Source: CBDDHT01 sp965228615 (GTDB lineage: Bacteria > Pseudomonadota > Alphaproteobacteria > Rhizobiales > Methyloligellaceae). Taken from it: a DNA stretch of 64,000 nt. A program made the position numbers and the translations under genes. The stretch is from assembly GCA_965228615.1 (NCBI GenBank), contig CBDDHT010000003.1, positions 620,001 to 684,000 on the forward strand, given 5' to 3'. Under the pieces are notes generated by a model. That model had not been told where the DNA came from and ran no database searches. It was given only the letters and a program-made list of their open reading frames with translations. Shown piece by piece: positions 16,601 through 23,621 of the stretch (the stretch's first letter is position 1; each line of letters begins with the position of its first letter).

Positions 16601-18397
16601 TTACTTGTCTTTGGGCATCGACAAACGAATGTGCAGATCGCGCAGTTGCGCCTGTGACACATCCGATGGCGCACCCATCAAAAGGTCTTCCGCCTGCTGG
16701 TTCATTGGAAACATTGTGACCTCGCGAATGTTCTCCGTATCGGACAACAACATCACGATCCGGTCGATCCCAGGCGCGATTCCACCGTGAGGCGGTGCGC
16801 CATATTTCAATGCACGCAACATGCCGCCGAATTTCTCCTCGACGACCTGAAAATCATGCCCGGCGATCTCGAATGCTTTGACCATGATCTCGGGCTTGTG
16901 ATTTCGAATGGCGCCCGATGACAGCTCGATTCCGTTGCAGACGATATCGTACTGCCAGCCGAGAATTTCCAGCGGATCCTGCGTCTCCAGCGCTTCCATT
17001 CCACCTTGCGGCATGGAAAACGGATTGTGGGAGAAGTCGATTTTCTTCGTATCTTCATCCAACTCGAACATTGGAAAATCGACAATCCAGCAAAATTCAA
17101 ACCGGTCGGTCGCAACGAGTTCGAGGACCGTCCCGACCCTGTCGCGTGCCCGGCCTGCAAACTCGGCGAATGCGCTGGGGATTCCGCAGACGAAGAAGAC
17201 GGCGTCGCCGTCCGCAAGATCGAGCTCGGTCCGCATGGTCTCGGTAACATCCGGGCCAAGATTCTTCGCTATCGGCCCGGCACCCTCGCCGTCCCGGAAA
17301 AAGATATAGCCAAGGCCGGGTTGACCTTCGTCCTGCGCCCAGCTGTTCATGCGATCGCAGAAGGCACGCGATCCGCCGCCTTTAGCGGGAATGGCCCACA
17401 CTTCGGCATTCTCGAACCAGGCACGCCCACCCGAATGTTTCTCCAGTTGACCGGCAAAGATCTTGAATCCCGATCCGCGGAAGTGTTCGCTGACGTCCGA
17501 CATCTTGATCGGGTTGCGCAGATCCGGTTTGTCGGTTCCATAGAGCCGCATGGATTCGGCATAAGGAATGCGCGGAAAAGAGTCCGTCACAGGCCTGCCG
17601 TCCGCAAACTCCTTGAAGAGATCGCGCAGAACCGGTTCGACCGCCTGGAAGACATCTTCCTGGGTCACAAAGCTCATCTCAATATCGAGCTGATAGAACT
17701 CGCCAGGGCTGCGATCGGCACGGGCATCTTCGTCGCGAAAGCAGGGTGCAATTTGAAAGTAGCGGTCGAACCCGGCGATCATGATCAATTGCTTGAACTG
17801 CTGCGGAGCCTGCGGCAAGGCGTAGAACTTGCCCGGATGCATGCGCGAAGGGACGAGAAAATCACGTGCACCTTCGGGGCTCGATGCTGTCAGGATCGGC
17901 GTCTGATATTCAGCAAAACCGCTTTCGGTCATTCGACGGCGCAGCGACGCGATGATCTCGGACCTGCGGACGATACGGGCATGCAGACTTTCCCGGCGCA
18001 GATCGAGAAACCGATATTTGAGGCGCGTTTCTTCGGGATAGTCCGGTTCACCAAAGATGGGCAGCGGCAGTTCGTCCGCCTCGGACAAAATCTCGATATC
18101 ACGGATGAAAATCTCAACTTCGCCGGTCGGCAGTTTGGTATTGATTGTCTCGTCCGTCCGCCGACGCACCTCGCCGTCGATCCGCACGACCCACTCTGCC
18201 CTCAAAAGTTCCACATTGGCGAATGCCGGCGAATCAGGATCGGCAACGCATTGTGTCAGACCGTCATGATCCCGCAGATCAACAAACAAGAGTCCGCCAT
18301 GATCGCGTACACGGTGAACCCAGCCGGAAAGACGTGCCGTCTCGCCGACATTGTCAGACCGCAGTTCGCCGCACTTATGTGACCGGTACGCGTGCAT
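16601..18397 (-). CDS. aspS: aspartyl-tRNA synthetase
   Basis: Charges tRNA-Asp (and probably tRNA-Asn, if asparagine is made on the tRNA as in many alphaproteobacteria). The 598-residue length is that of the bacterial type. An N-terminal anticodon-binding OB fold (SGWVHRVRDHGGLLFVDLRD) is followed by class II core motif 2 (FRDEDARADRSPGEFYQLDIEMSF), the bacterial GAD insertion and motif 3 (GIAPGIDRIVMLL). MHAYRSHKCGEL at 18397 is the start; the frame is open further upstream without homology. Confidence 0.97.
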   Translation of the reverse strand: MHAYRSHKCGELRSDNVGETARLSGWVHRVRDHGGLLFVDLRDHDGLTQCVADPDSPAFANVELLRAEWVVRIDGEVRRRTDETINTKLPTGEVEIFIRDIEILSEADELPLPIFGEPDYPEETRLKYRFLDLRRESLHARIVRRSEIIASLRRRMTESGFAEYQTPILTASSPEGARDFLVPSRMHPGKFYALPQAPQQFKQLIMIAGFDRYFQIAPCFRDEDARADRSPGEFYQLDIEMSFVTQEDVFQAVEPVLRDLFKEFADGRPVTDSFPRIPYAESMRLYGTDKPDLRNPIKMSDVSEHFRGSGFKIFAGQLEKHSGGRAWFENAEVWAIPAKGGGSRAFCDRMNSWAQDEGQPGLGYIFFRDGEGAGPIAKNLGPDVTETMRTELDLADGDAVFFVCGIPSAFAEFAGRARDRVGTVLELVATDRFEFCWIVDFPMFELDEDTKKIDFSHNPFSMPQGGMEALETQDPLEILGWQYDIVCNGIELSSGAIRNHKPEIMVKAFEIAGHDFQVVEEKFGGMLRALKYGAPPHGGIAPGIDRIVMLLSDTENIREVTMFPMNQQAEDLLMGAPSDVSQAQLRDLHIRLSMPKDK

Positions 18398-18744
18398 GAT
18401 CGCCCCCGAATTTCCGCTGATTTTCTGATTGCATTCCTGTGGCAAGCCGCCCTGCCCCAATCTCGGCGGGAAAAGCGCATGAGCACTTCCGATTGTCAAG
18501 GGAACAGCGGATCATCCGGCATCTAGCAACTCTGACACGACAGTCCGGAAGCCAGCTCTCTCCTCCGGCCCAATCGCGGAACATGGCTATCCTCGGGGTA
18601 GCCCTGCCGGGGGCGAGGCTTGGACCAGGTAGGGAAAGTCGCCATGGAGCGACTTTCAAAACAGACACTAAACAGGGGATTGTCGGGCATTCGGATCGCT
18701 TCGTGAGGCGACAAGCGGGCGCGGCTGCGCTATACCCGCTGCCC
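18398..18744. other. divergent intergenic region aspS / rnd
   Basis: 347 nt between the two start codons. It should hold both promoters, but no clear -35/-10 pair was found. GAAAGTCGC (18634-18642) and GCGACTTTC (18649-18657) form a perfect 9-bp hairpin with a 6-nt loop, 88 nt before the rnd start. The rnd frame stays open through most of this region, but the translated extension has no family similarity. Confidence 0.5.
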
Positions 18745-19983
18745 ATGGACGTAATCACCAGTACCGAGTCTCTCGAAGCTGCCTGCTCCCGCCTGGCCCA
18801 ATCCGACTATATCGCTGTGGACACAGAGTTCATGCGCGAATCGACGTTTTGGCCGAAGCTCTGCCTCGTGCAGATGGCTGGCGACGGATGCGAGGTCATC
18901 CTCGACACACTCGCCCAAGACATTGATCTGGAGCCGTTTTACCGTTTGATGGCCGAAAAGTCGGTCGTCAAGGTGTTTCATGCCGCACGTCAGGATGTCG
19001 AAATCATTCATCACCAGGCTGGCATCATCCCGGACCCGATTTTCGATACGCAGATCGCAGCCATGGTTTGCGGTTTCGGCGAATCGGTCAGCTATTCGAT
19101 GCTGGTCAAGAAGATGTTGAAGATCAACCTCGACAAGACATCTCGTTTTACAGACTGGAGCAAACGGCCCCTTGCCGATCGCCAACTCACATATGCATTG
19201 GCCGATGTCACCCATCTGTTTGCTCTCTTCCCGAAGCTCCGCGAGCAACTGCGCAGCTCGGGCCGTGCCGACTGGCTTGCCGAAGAGCTCAATGTCCTGA
19301 CCGATCCCGCGACTTACGATATCGCACCGGAAGATGCCTGGAAGCGATTGAAAATGCGCGTGAAATCAGCCAAATCGCTCGGCGTGATGATGGAGCTTGC
19401 CGCGTGGCGCGAGCGGGAAGCACGCGATCAGAATGTGCCTCGCAGTCGCGTTCTTAAAGACGATGCAATCTACGATATCGCCGCCCATGCACCGCGCACC
19501 GTCCATGATCTGGGCGGTTTACGGTCGGTCCACGGCGGGTTTGCCCGATCCGCACGCGGCCAGGCGGTTCTCGAGGCTGTCAGTGTTGGCCTCGATCGCG
19601 ACCCATCGACGATTCCGCCCATCAAACGCTCGGACCCTCTGAGTGCTGAAGCCGTTGCGGTTGTCGATCTTCTTCGGGTGCTGCTGAAAACTTCGGCCGC
19701 TCGGCATGGCGTCGCGCCCAAACTCATTGCAACGGCCCAGGATTTGGAGAAGATCGCCCGAAGTGACGATGCAGACGTGCCGGCACTCAAAGGCTGGCGG
19801 CGCACCCTCTTCGGCGATGACGCTCTTGCAATCAAACGTGGCGAACTGGCATTGGCCGTACGCAAGGGAAGTATCGCGATTCTGTCCGCCAAAGATATGG
19901 AGCCCGTATCGCGCAGAGCGAACAAGGGGCGCGCGGACCCTGAAGCAGCACAGGATACCGCTTCCGAACGCTCACCTGCTTAG
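18745..19983 (+). CDS. rnd: ribonuclease D
   Basis: 3'-5' exoribonuclease that trims tRNA and other stable RNAs. The 412-residue protein has the DEDDy exonuclease domain: VDTEFMRE (Asp and Glu), FHAARQDVEII and YALADVTHLFALF. One or two HRDC-like helical domains follow (about 210-290 and 310-380). MDVITSTESL at 18745 matches the usual RNase D start; a longer open frame from 18439 is not supported. The C-terminus is extended by a basic, disordered tail. Confidence 0.94.
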   Translation: MDVITSTESLEAACSRLAQSDYIAVDTEFMRESTFWPKLCLVQMAGDGCEVILDTLAQDIDLEPFYRLMAEKSVVKVFHAARQDVEIIHHQAGIIPDPIFDTQIAAMVCGFGESVSYSMLVKKMLKINLDKTSRFTDWSKRPLADRQLTYALADVTHLFALFPKLREQLRSSGRADWLAEELNVLTDPATYDIAPEDAWKRLKMRVKSAKSLGVMMELAAWREREARDQNVPRSRVLKDDAIYDIAAHAPRTVHDLGGLRSVHGGFARSARGQAVLEAVSVGLDRDPSTIPPIKRSDPLSAEAVAVVDLLRVLLKTSAARHGVAPKLIATAQDLEKIARSDDADVPALKGWRRTLFGDDALAIKRGELALAVRKGSIAILSAKDMEPVSRRANKGRADPEAAQDTASERSPA

Positions 19984-20039
19984 AGGCTTTGCCTTCATAT
20001 GCCCGACGCCGGGTCTGGCCATCGCTCTTCGCTTGCCCG

Positions 20040-20462
20040 TCAATCTGTGCGGTAAACGCGCTCTCTGCGTTCGTGGCGCTCCTGCGCCTCAAGGCTCAGC
20101 GTTGCAATCGGGCGAGCGTCCAGACGCTTGAGGCCGATCGGTTCGCCGGTTTCTTCACAATAACCGTAGCTTCCGTCTTCGATCCTCAGCAGCGCTTCAT
20201 CTATCTTCGAGATAAGTTTCCGTTGCCGATCTCTCGCCCGAAGCTCCAGTGCCCTGTCGGTTTCCGAGGTTGCCCGGTCCGCGATATCGGCATGCTGAGC
20301 CGATTCGTCTTGGAGATTCTGCAGTGTGACTCGATTCGAACGCACGATCTCCTCTTTCCAATCCAACAGTTTTTGGCGGAAGTAGGTTTTTTGCCGCTTG
20401 TTCATAAACGGTTCGTCGTCAGACGGCGAATAAGTGCGCGAACGTTTCTTTTTGCCGCTCAT
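20040..20462 (-). CDS. dksA: DksA-type RNA polymerase regulator, one-cysteine form
   Basis: A 140-residue TraR/DksA family protein that would enter the RNA polymerase secondary channel and act with ppGpp. A coiled-coil N-terminal part (about 25-95) is followed by the zinc-finger region YGYCEETGEPIGLKRLDARP. Only Cys102 of the four canonical cysteines remains; the other positions are Thr105, Ser123 and Ala126. This form is typical of alphaproteobacteria (Rhodobacter DksA is similar). MSGKKKRS is chosen because AGAGGA precedes it. Located downstream of fliX on the same strand, as in other alphaproteobacteria. Confidence 0.92.
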   Translation of the reverse strand: MSGKKKRSRTYSPSDDEPFMNKRQKTYFRQKLLDWKEEIVRSNRVTLQNLQDESAQHADIADRATSETDRALELRARDRQRKLISKIDEALLRIEDGSYGYCEETGEPIGLKRLDARPIATLSLEAQERHERRERVYRTD

Positions 20463-20735
20463 GAGATCCTCTTGAAGCGTACCATTCACAACAAGTTCGA
20501 CATCCAATCTTGCTGGCGCCTTAACCATGCTGGTATCGGCGAGCGTGCCCCTATTTACGGAAGCATCTTGGCAAGTCAAGAAATCTGAATCGGATGACGC
20601 CTTCGTGATGTGACGCCGATGGTGGGTTTTGCAGGCCTTGCACCGCAGTTATCCTGGCCATACAGAGCCCGAAAACTCTTTTCCAGGCGTTCTGCATCGG
20701 CGCCGTTTCGTTGCATTCAATCAGTTGGCGTCGAT

Positions 20736-21158
20736 CTAACCATTGTTTTGGCGGTATTTCGCCAGTTCGACGCGTGCGCGGAGATCCACGGCCTTGAGAA
20801 TTTCTGTGAGTTTCGGGTCCACATTCGAGATCTGGTAACGGCTCAGGGCCCCTTCCAGCCTGACCAGCCGGTCATTTGTGAGTCGGCCCGCGAGCAAATC
20901 GGTTTTGATCGAATCAAGCAGATCCAGCATCTTGTTGCTGTCATCGATTGCCTGCTGGCGCTGATCGGCAAAGGGCTCAACCTCCTGCAGAGACAAAAGC
21001 GTGTTGATGCCGCCTGTGGCCTGTGGACGGCTCGTTTTGGCAACATCTTCCGATGCCGATCCGAAATCGATCGAAAATGTGCCGCCGTCGCCTTGAATGC
21101 GGCCACGCTTTCCAGTCTTCGATGCGCCGGAAAGCCTGCTCGTCGCCTTCACCTGCAT
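20736..21158 (-). CDS. fliX: flagellar assembly trans-acting factor FliX
   Basis: FliX couples early flagellar basal-body assembly to activation of the sigma-54 activator FlbD in Caulobacter. The 140-residue protein shows the FliX pattern: a short basic N-terminus, GGINTLLSLQEV, a helical middle and the conserved end ALSRYQISNVDPKLTEILKAVDLRARVELAKY. It is transcribed divergently from flgI, the same arrangement as in Caulobacter. A perfect CtrA-type box lies 77 nt upstream of its start (21235-21249), consistent with class II control. Confidence 0.9.
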   Translation of the reverse strand: MQVKATSRLSGASKTGKRGRIQGDGGTFSIDFGSASEDVAKTSRPQATGGINTLLSLQEVEPFADQRQQAIDDSNKMLDLLDSIKTDLLAGRLTNDRLVRLEGALSRYQISNVDPKLTEILKAVDLRARVELAKYRQNNG

Positions 21159-21234
21159 GCCCGCGTCCCTTGTCTTTGTTTCTTAGCGGCTTTCTTTGCC
21201 TCAGCCTCTAAGGACAAAGAGTGAGCCCAGCCGA

Positions 21235-21249
21235 TTAATGGTCCGTTAA
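21235..21249. promoter_or_regulatory. CtrA-type box TTAA-N7-TTAA between fliX and flgI
   Basis: TTAA (21235-21238), spacer TGGTCCG, TTAA (21246-21249): an exact full CtrA consensus in the divergent fliX/flgI gap. In Caulobacter CtrA drives class II flagellar genes including fliX, so the position supports a real site. Confidence 0.7.
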
Positions 21250-21363
21250 ACCACGGAAAAAATTGCCGCCTCTCCGGCAGTTCTTGCTTGTTTTCCGGCT
21301 TGGCGGATCTCTTGGAAAATATAAAAAACACCTAAATTCAAGGCGTTACAGAAAAATCCCATT

Positions 21364-21379
21364 TTGGCACGCTTCTCGC
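21364..21379 (+). promoter_or_regulatory. sigma-54 promoter of flgI
   Basis: TTGGCACGCTTCTCGC matches the -24/-12 pattern TTGGCACG-N4-TTGC with one change (TCGC); GG at 21366-21367 and GC at 21378-21379 have the required 10-nt spacing. Transcription would begin near 21391, which favours the GTG start at 21442 for flgI over the ATG at 21403. Confidence 0.75.
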
Positions 21380-21441
21380 GAACAGAGGGGAGAACGAGTG
21401 AAATGGATCACTCGCCATCTACGTGCAGGAGATGGACGAAC

Positions 21442-22581
21442 GTGACTATCGAAGGACAAATCCGTCTGTGGTCGGGGCGCAGCCTGATCGCCGGTCTGAT
21501 TCTGATGCTGCCGCTGCTTGCTTCGTCCGCCGAGGCTGCATCGCGCATCAAGGACCTGGTGGACTTTGAAGGTATTCGCGAGAACCAACTCGTCGGATAT
21601 GGCCTTGTCGTGGGCTTGAACGGCACGGGAGATTCGCTACGGAACGCGCCCTTCACCCTCCAAAGCCTGCAGGCAATGCTGGAGCGGCTCGGCGTCAATA
21701 CCCGTGATGCGAATCTTCGGACGGCAAATGTTGCCGCCGTGATGGTGACAGCCAACCTCCCCGCTTTCTCCACCCAGGGCACACGGATCGACGTGAGCGT
21801 TTCTGCTCTTGGCGACTCCTCCAGCCTCCAGGGCGGAACGCTCCTTGTCACACCGCTTCATGGCGCCGATGGCGAGGTCTATGCGGTCGGTCAGGGCGCC
21901 GTCGCTATTTCAGGTTTCAGTGCCGGCGGCGATGCGGCAACGATCGTGCGCGGTGTGCCAACGGTTGGACGAATCACGAACGGCGCCATTGTCGAGAGAG
22001 AGATCAAATTTGCGCTGCGACACAAGCGTTCGCTGCGCCTTGCATTGCGCAACCCCGACCTGACGACGGCCAAACGGATCGCCATCTCGATCAACGCGTT
22101 CACCGACCTCAAGGTCGCCAATGCGCTCGATCCGGGGACAGTGCTTCTGGAGCTTCCCGCCGACCACAAGACCGGAATGATTCCGCTTTTGATGGAAATC
22201 GAACAATTGCGGATCGAACCCGATCTGCCGGCGAAGGTCGTGATCGACGAACATTCCGGGATCATTGTCATGGGTCGCGATGTGCGAGTGAGCACGGTTG
22301 CCATCGCGCAAGGCAATCTCACCGTGACAGTGACAGAAGCGCCGCAGGTCAGCCAACCCGCACCCTTTTCGGAAAATGGCGAGACGGTCGTCGTGCCGCG
22401 CACACGCGTCAATGCGGACGACGAAAGCGACAACAAGCTGGCCGTCGTCGAGGAAGGCGTCTCGCTCAGCGACCTGGTAGACGGATTGAACGCACTCGGC
22501 ATCGGTCCCCGCGACATGATCTCCATTCTGCAAGCCATCAAGGCGTCCGGTGCGCTGCAGGCCGAAATCGAGGTGCTGTGA
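21442..22581 (+). CDS. flgI: flagellar P-ring protein FlgI
   Basis: Forms the periplasmic P-ring around the flagellar rod. After a signal peptide (hydrophobic SLIAGLILMLPLLASSAEA, cleavage before ASRIKD) the canonical FlgI start follows: RIKDLVDFEGIRENQLVGYG. The 379-residue length from GTG 21442 is normal. AGGAG lies 10 nt before this GTG; ATG 21403 is a possible but less likely start. The stop overlaps the FlgJ-like gene (TGATG), beginning a tightly coupled operon of flgI, flgJ-like and flgN-like genes. Confidence 0.95.
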   Translation: MTIEGQIRLWSGRSLIAGLILMLPLLASSAEAASRIKDLVDFEGIRENQLVGYGLVVGLNGTGDSLRNAPFTLQSLQAMLERLGVNTRDANLRTANVAAVMVTANLPAFSTQGTRIDVSVSALGDSSSLQGGTLLVTPLHGADGEVYAVGQGAVAISGFSAGGDAATIVRGVPTVGRITNGAIVEREIKFALRHKRSLRLALRNPDLTTAKRIAISINAFTDLKVANALDPGTVLLELPADHKTGMIPLLMEIEQLRIEPDLPAKVVIDEHSGIIVMGRDVRVSTVAIAQGNLTVTVTEAPQVSQPAPFSENGETVVVPRTRVNADDESDNKLAVVEEGVSLSDLVDGLNALGIGPRDMISILQAIKASGALQAEIEVL

Positions 22582-22913
22582 TGGAATTCTCGCTTCCTCT
22601 CGCCACGACAGGTCTCGGTGCGCAGTCGCGCGCGGTTTTGAACAATGCCGAGGCCGGAACCAAAGATGCGCTGAAGATCAAAGCGCAGCAGGCCGCAGAA
22701 GAGTTCGAGGCAGTTTTCCTCAACACTATGCTCGAAGGCATGTTCTCCGGAATCGAGACCGAAGCACCCTTCGGCGGCGGCCCCGGCGAAAAGACCTACC
22801 GCTCGCTGCTGGTCAACGAATACGCAAAGAACATGGCGGGCAATGGCGGCATCGGCCTCGCCGATCAAGTTTATCGCGAAGTCCTCGCGGCTCAAGAGAG
22901 TGCCGATAAATGA
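22581..22913 (+). CDS. FlgJ N-terminal-type rod-binding protein
   Basis: A 110-residue protein equivalent to the rod-capping half of FlgJ (often called CheL in alphaproteobacteria), without the muramidase domain. The conserved core is AAEEFEAVFLNTMLEGMFSGI...FGGGPGEKTYRSLLVNEYAKNMA, with GGIGLADQVYREV after it. It helps assemble the rod in the periplasm. Its ATG overlaps the flgI stop by one base, and its own stop overlaps the next gene by 4 nt (ATGA), so translation is coupled. Confidence 0.9.
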   Translation: MEFSLPLATTGLGAQSRAVLNNAEAGTKDALKIKAQQAAEEFEAVFLNTMLEGMFSGIETEAPFGGGPGEKTYRSLLVNEYAKNMAGNGGIGLADQVYREVLAAQESADK

Positions 22914-23404
22914 CTCTACAAGCGCAACTCGCAGCACAAGAACAAGCGGTCCCCCGCGTCGAAACCGCTGAAGCGGCAGATGCACTCTGTGTCCGGCTTT
23001 CCGAGACCATGACCGAGCTGATCGATGTTCTGGTGCGTGAGACCGACCTTCTCAAGCGGGGCAGACCGCAGGACATTGCAGCGCTACATGCCCGCAAGAC
23101 AGCCCTCAGCGCCGTCATGACCAGCGACATGCAGCTGCTCGCTCGCAATACCGAATTCGTCAAAAAGGCCGTTCCTCGAAGAATTGCCGAAATCCAGGAC
23201 CAGCACGGCAATCTGCAATTGTCGCTGTCCGCAAACCAGGACGCGCTCCACGCCATGAAGGCCGTCTCGGAGCAAATCCTGCACACGATCGCGGAGAAGG
23301 CCGGCGCAAAACGCTCCGGTCCGGAGGTCTATGGAAACAATGCAGGGTTGGCAGCTCCCACTCCGGTTCGTCCGGCAGCAATATCTGTGGATCGAAGCCT
23401 ATGA
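22910..23404 (+). CDS. FlgN-like flagellar export chaperone
   Basis: A 164-residue, largely helical cytoplasmic protein resembling alphaproteobacterial FlgN (residues 20-130: LCVRLSETMTELIDVLVRET, then KRGRPQDIAALHARKTALSA). FlgN chaperones the hook-associated proteins FlgK and FlgL, whose genes are 10 kb downstream. The assignment rests on position, length and helical pattern; detailed motif support is moderate. Coupled by ATGA overlaps to the genes on both sides. Confidence 0.7.
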   Translation: MTLQAQLAAQEQAVPRVETAEAADALCVRLSETMTELIDVLVRETDLLKRGRPQDIAALHARKTALSAVMTSDMQLLARNTEFVKKAVPRRIAEIQDQHGNLQLSLSANQDALHAMKAVSEQILHTIAEKAGAKRSGPEVYGNNAGLAAPTPVRPAAISVDRSL

Positions 23405-23619
23405 TCGTATTTTACCCACAAGCCTATGCGGCCAACACCCAGAACGACCCGCGGCACAGTGCCTTGGTCGGCAGTAATCAGTTGAGTAAGCGTCTCGCGC
23501 CATTGCGCGACTTCATCAAGAACCAGTCACGCGTTAGCAGCTCTCTTGGCTGGGTCCTCAAATGGCGCCCGAGCTCCAGAAAGAGCCTTCGTGCCACTCA
23601 ATCTAGAAAGGATTTCTAG
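23401..23619 (+). CDS. small ORF overlapping flgN-like gene
   Basis: A 72-codon frame whose ATG overlaps the flgN-like stop (ATGA) and whose stop lies 2 nt before the first flagellin. It encodes a basic peptide (MIVFYPQAYAANTQ..., then LAPLRDFIKNQSRV). Its last third runs through the conserved flagellin leader block, which argues that this part at least is constrained as regulatory DNA rather than protein. No family recognised. It may be a real coupled small flagellar protein or chance. Confidence 0.35.
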   Translation: MIVFYPQAYAANTQNDPRHSALVGSNQLSKRLAPLRDFIKNQSRVSSSLGWVLKWRPSSRKSLRATQSRKDF

Positions 23620-23621
23620 CT
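23563..23621 (+). promoter_or_regulatory. flagellin 1 leader: conserved block plus SD hairpin
   Basis: The block TGGCGCCCGAGCTCCAGAA (23563-23581) recurs before all three flagellins, each time ending exactly 40 nt before the ATG. It resembles a sigma-54 site (TGGC..., GG-N10-CC rather than GC). Just before the ATG, CTAGAAA-GGA-TTTCTAG forms a perfect 7-bp hairpin whose loop is the Shine-Dalgarno GGA. Confidence 0.65.

Noticed and set aside
17006..18382. 458-codon open frame antisense to aspS
   Set aside because: Fully inside a certain aspS gene on the other strand, no Shine-Dalgarno, no recognisable domain; long antisense frames are expected in GC-rich coding DNA.
21891..22985. 364-codon open frame antisense to flgI and the FlgJ-like gene
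   Set aside because: Covers well-supported flagellar genes on the + strand; the translation is low-complexity (Ser/Arg-rich) and without similarity.
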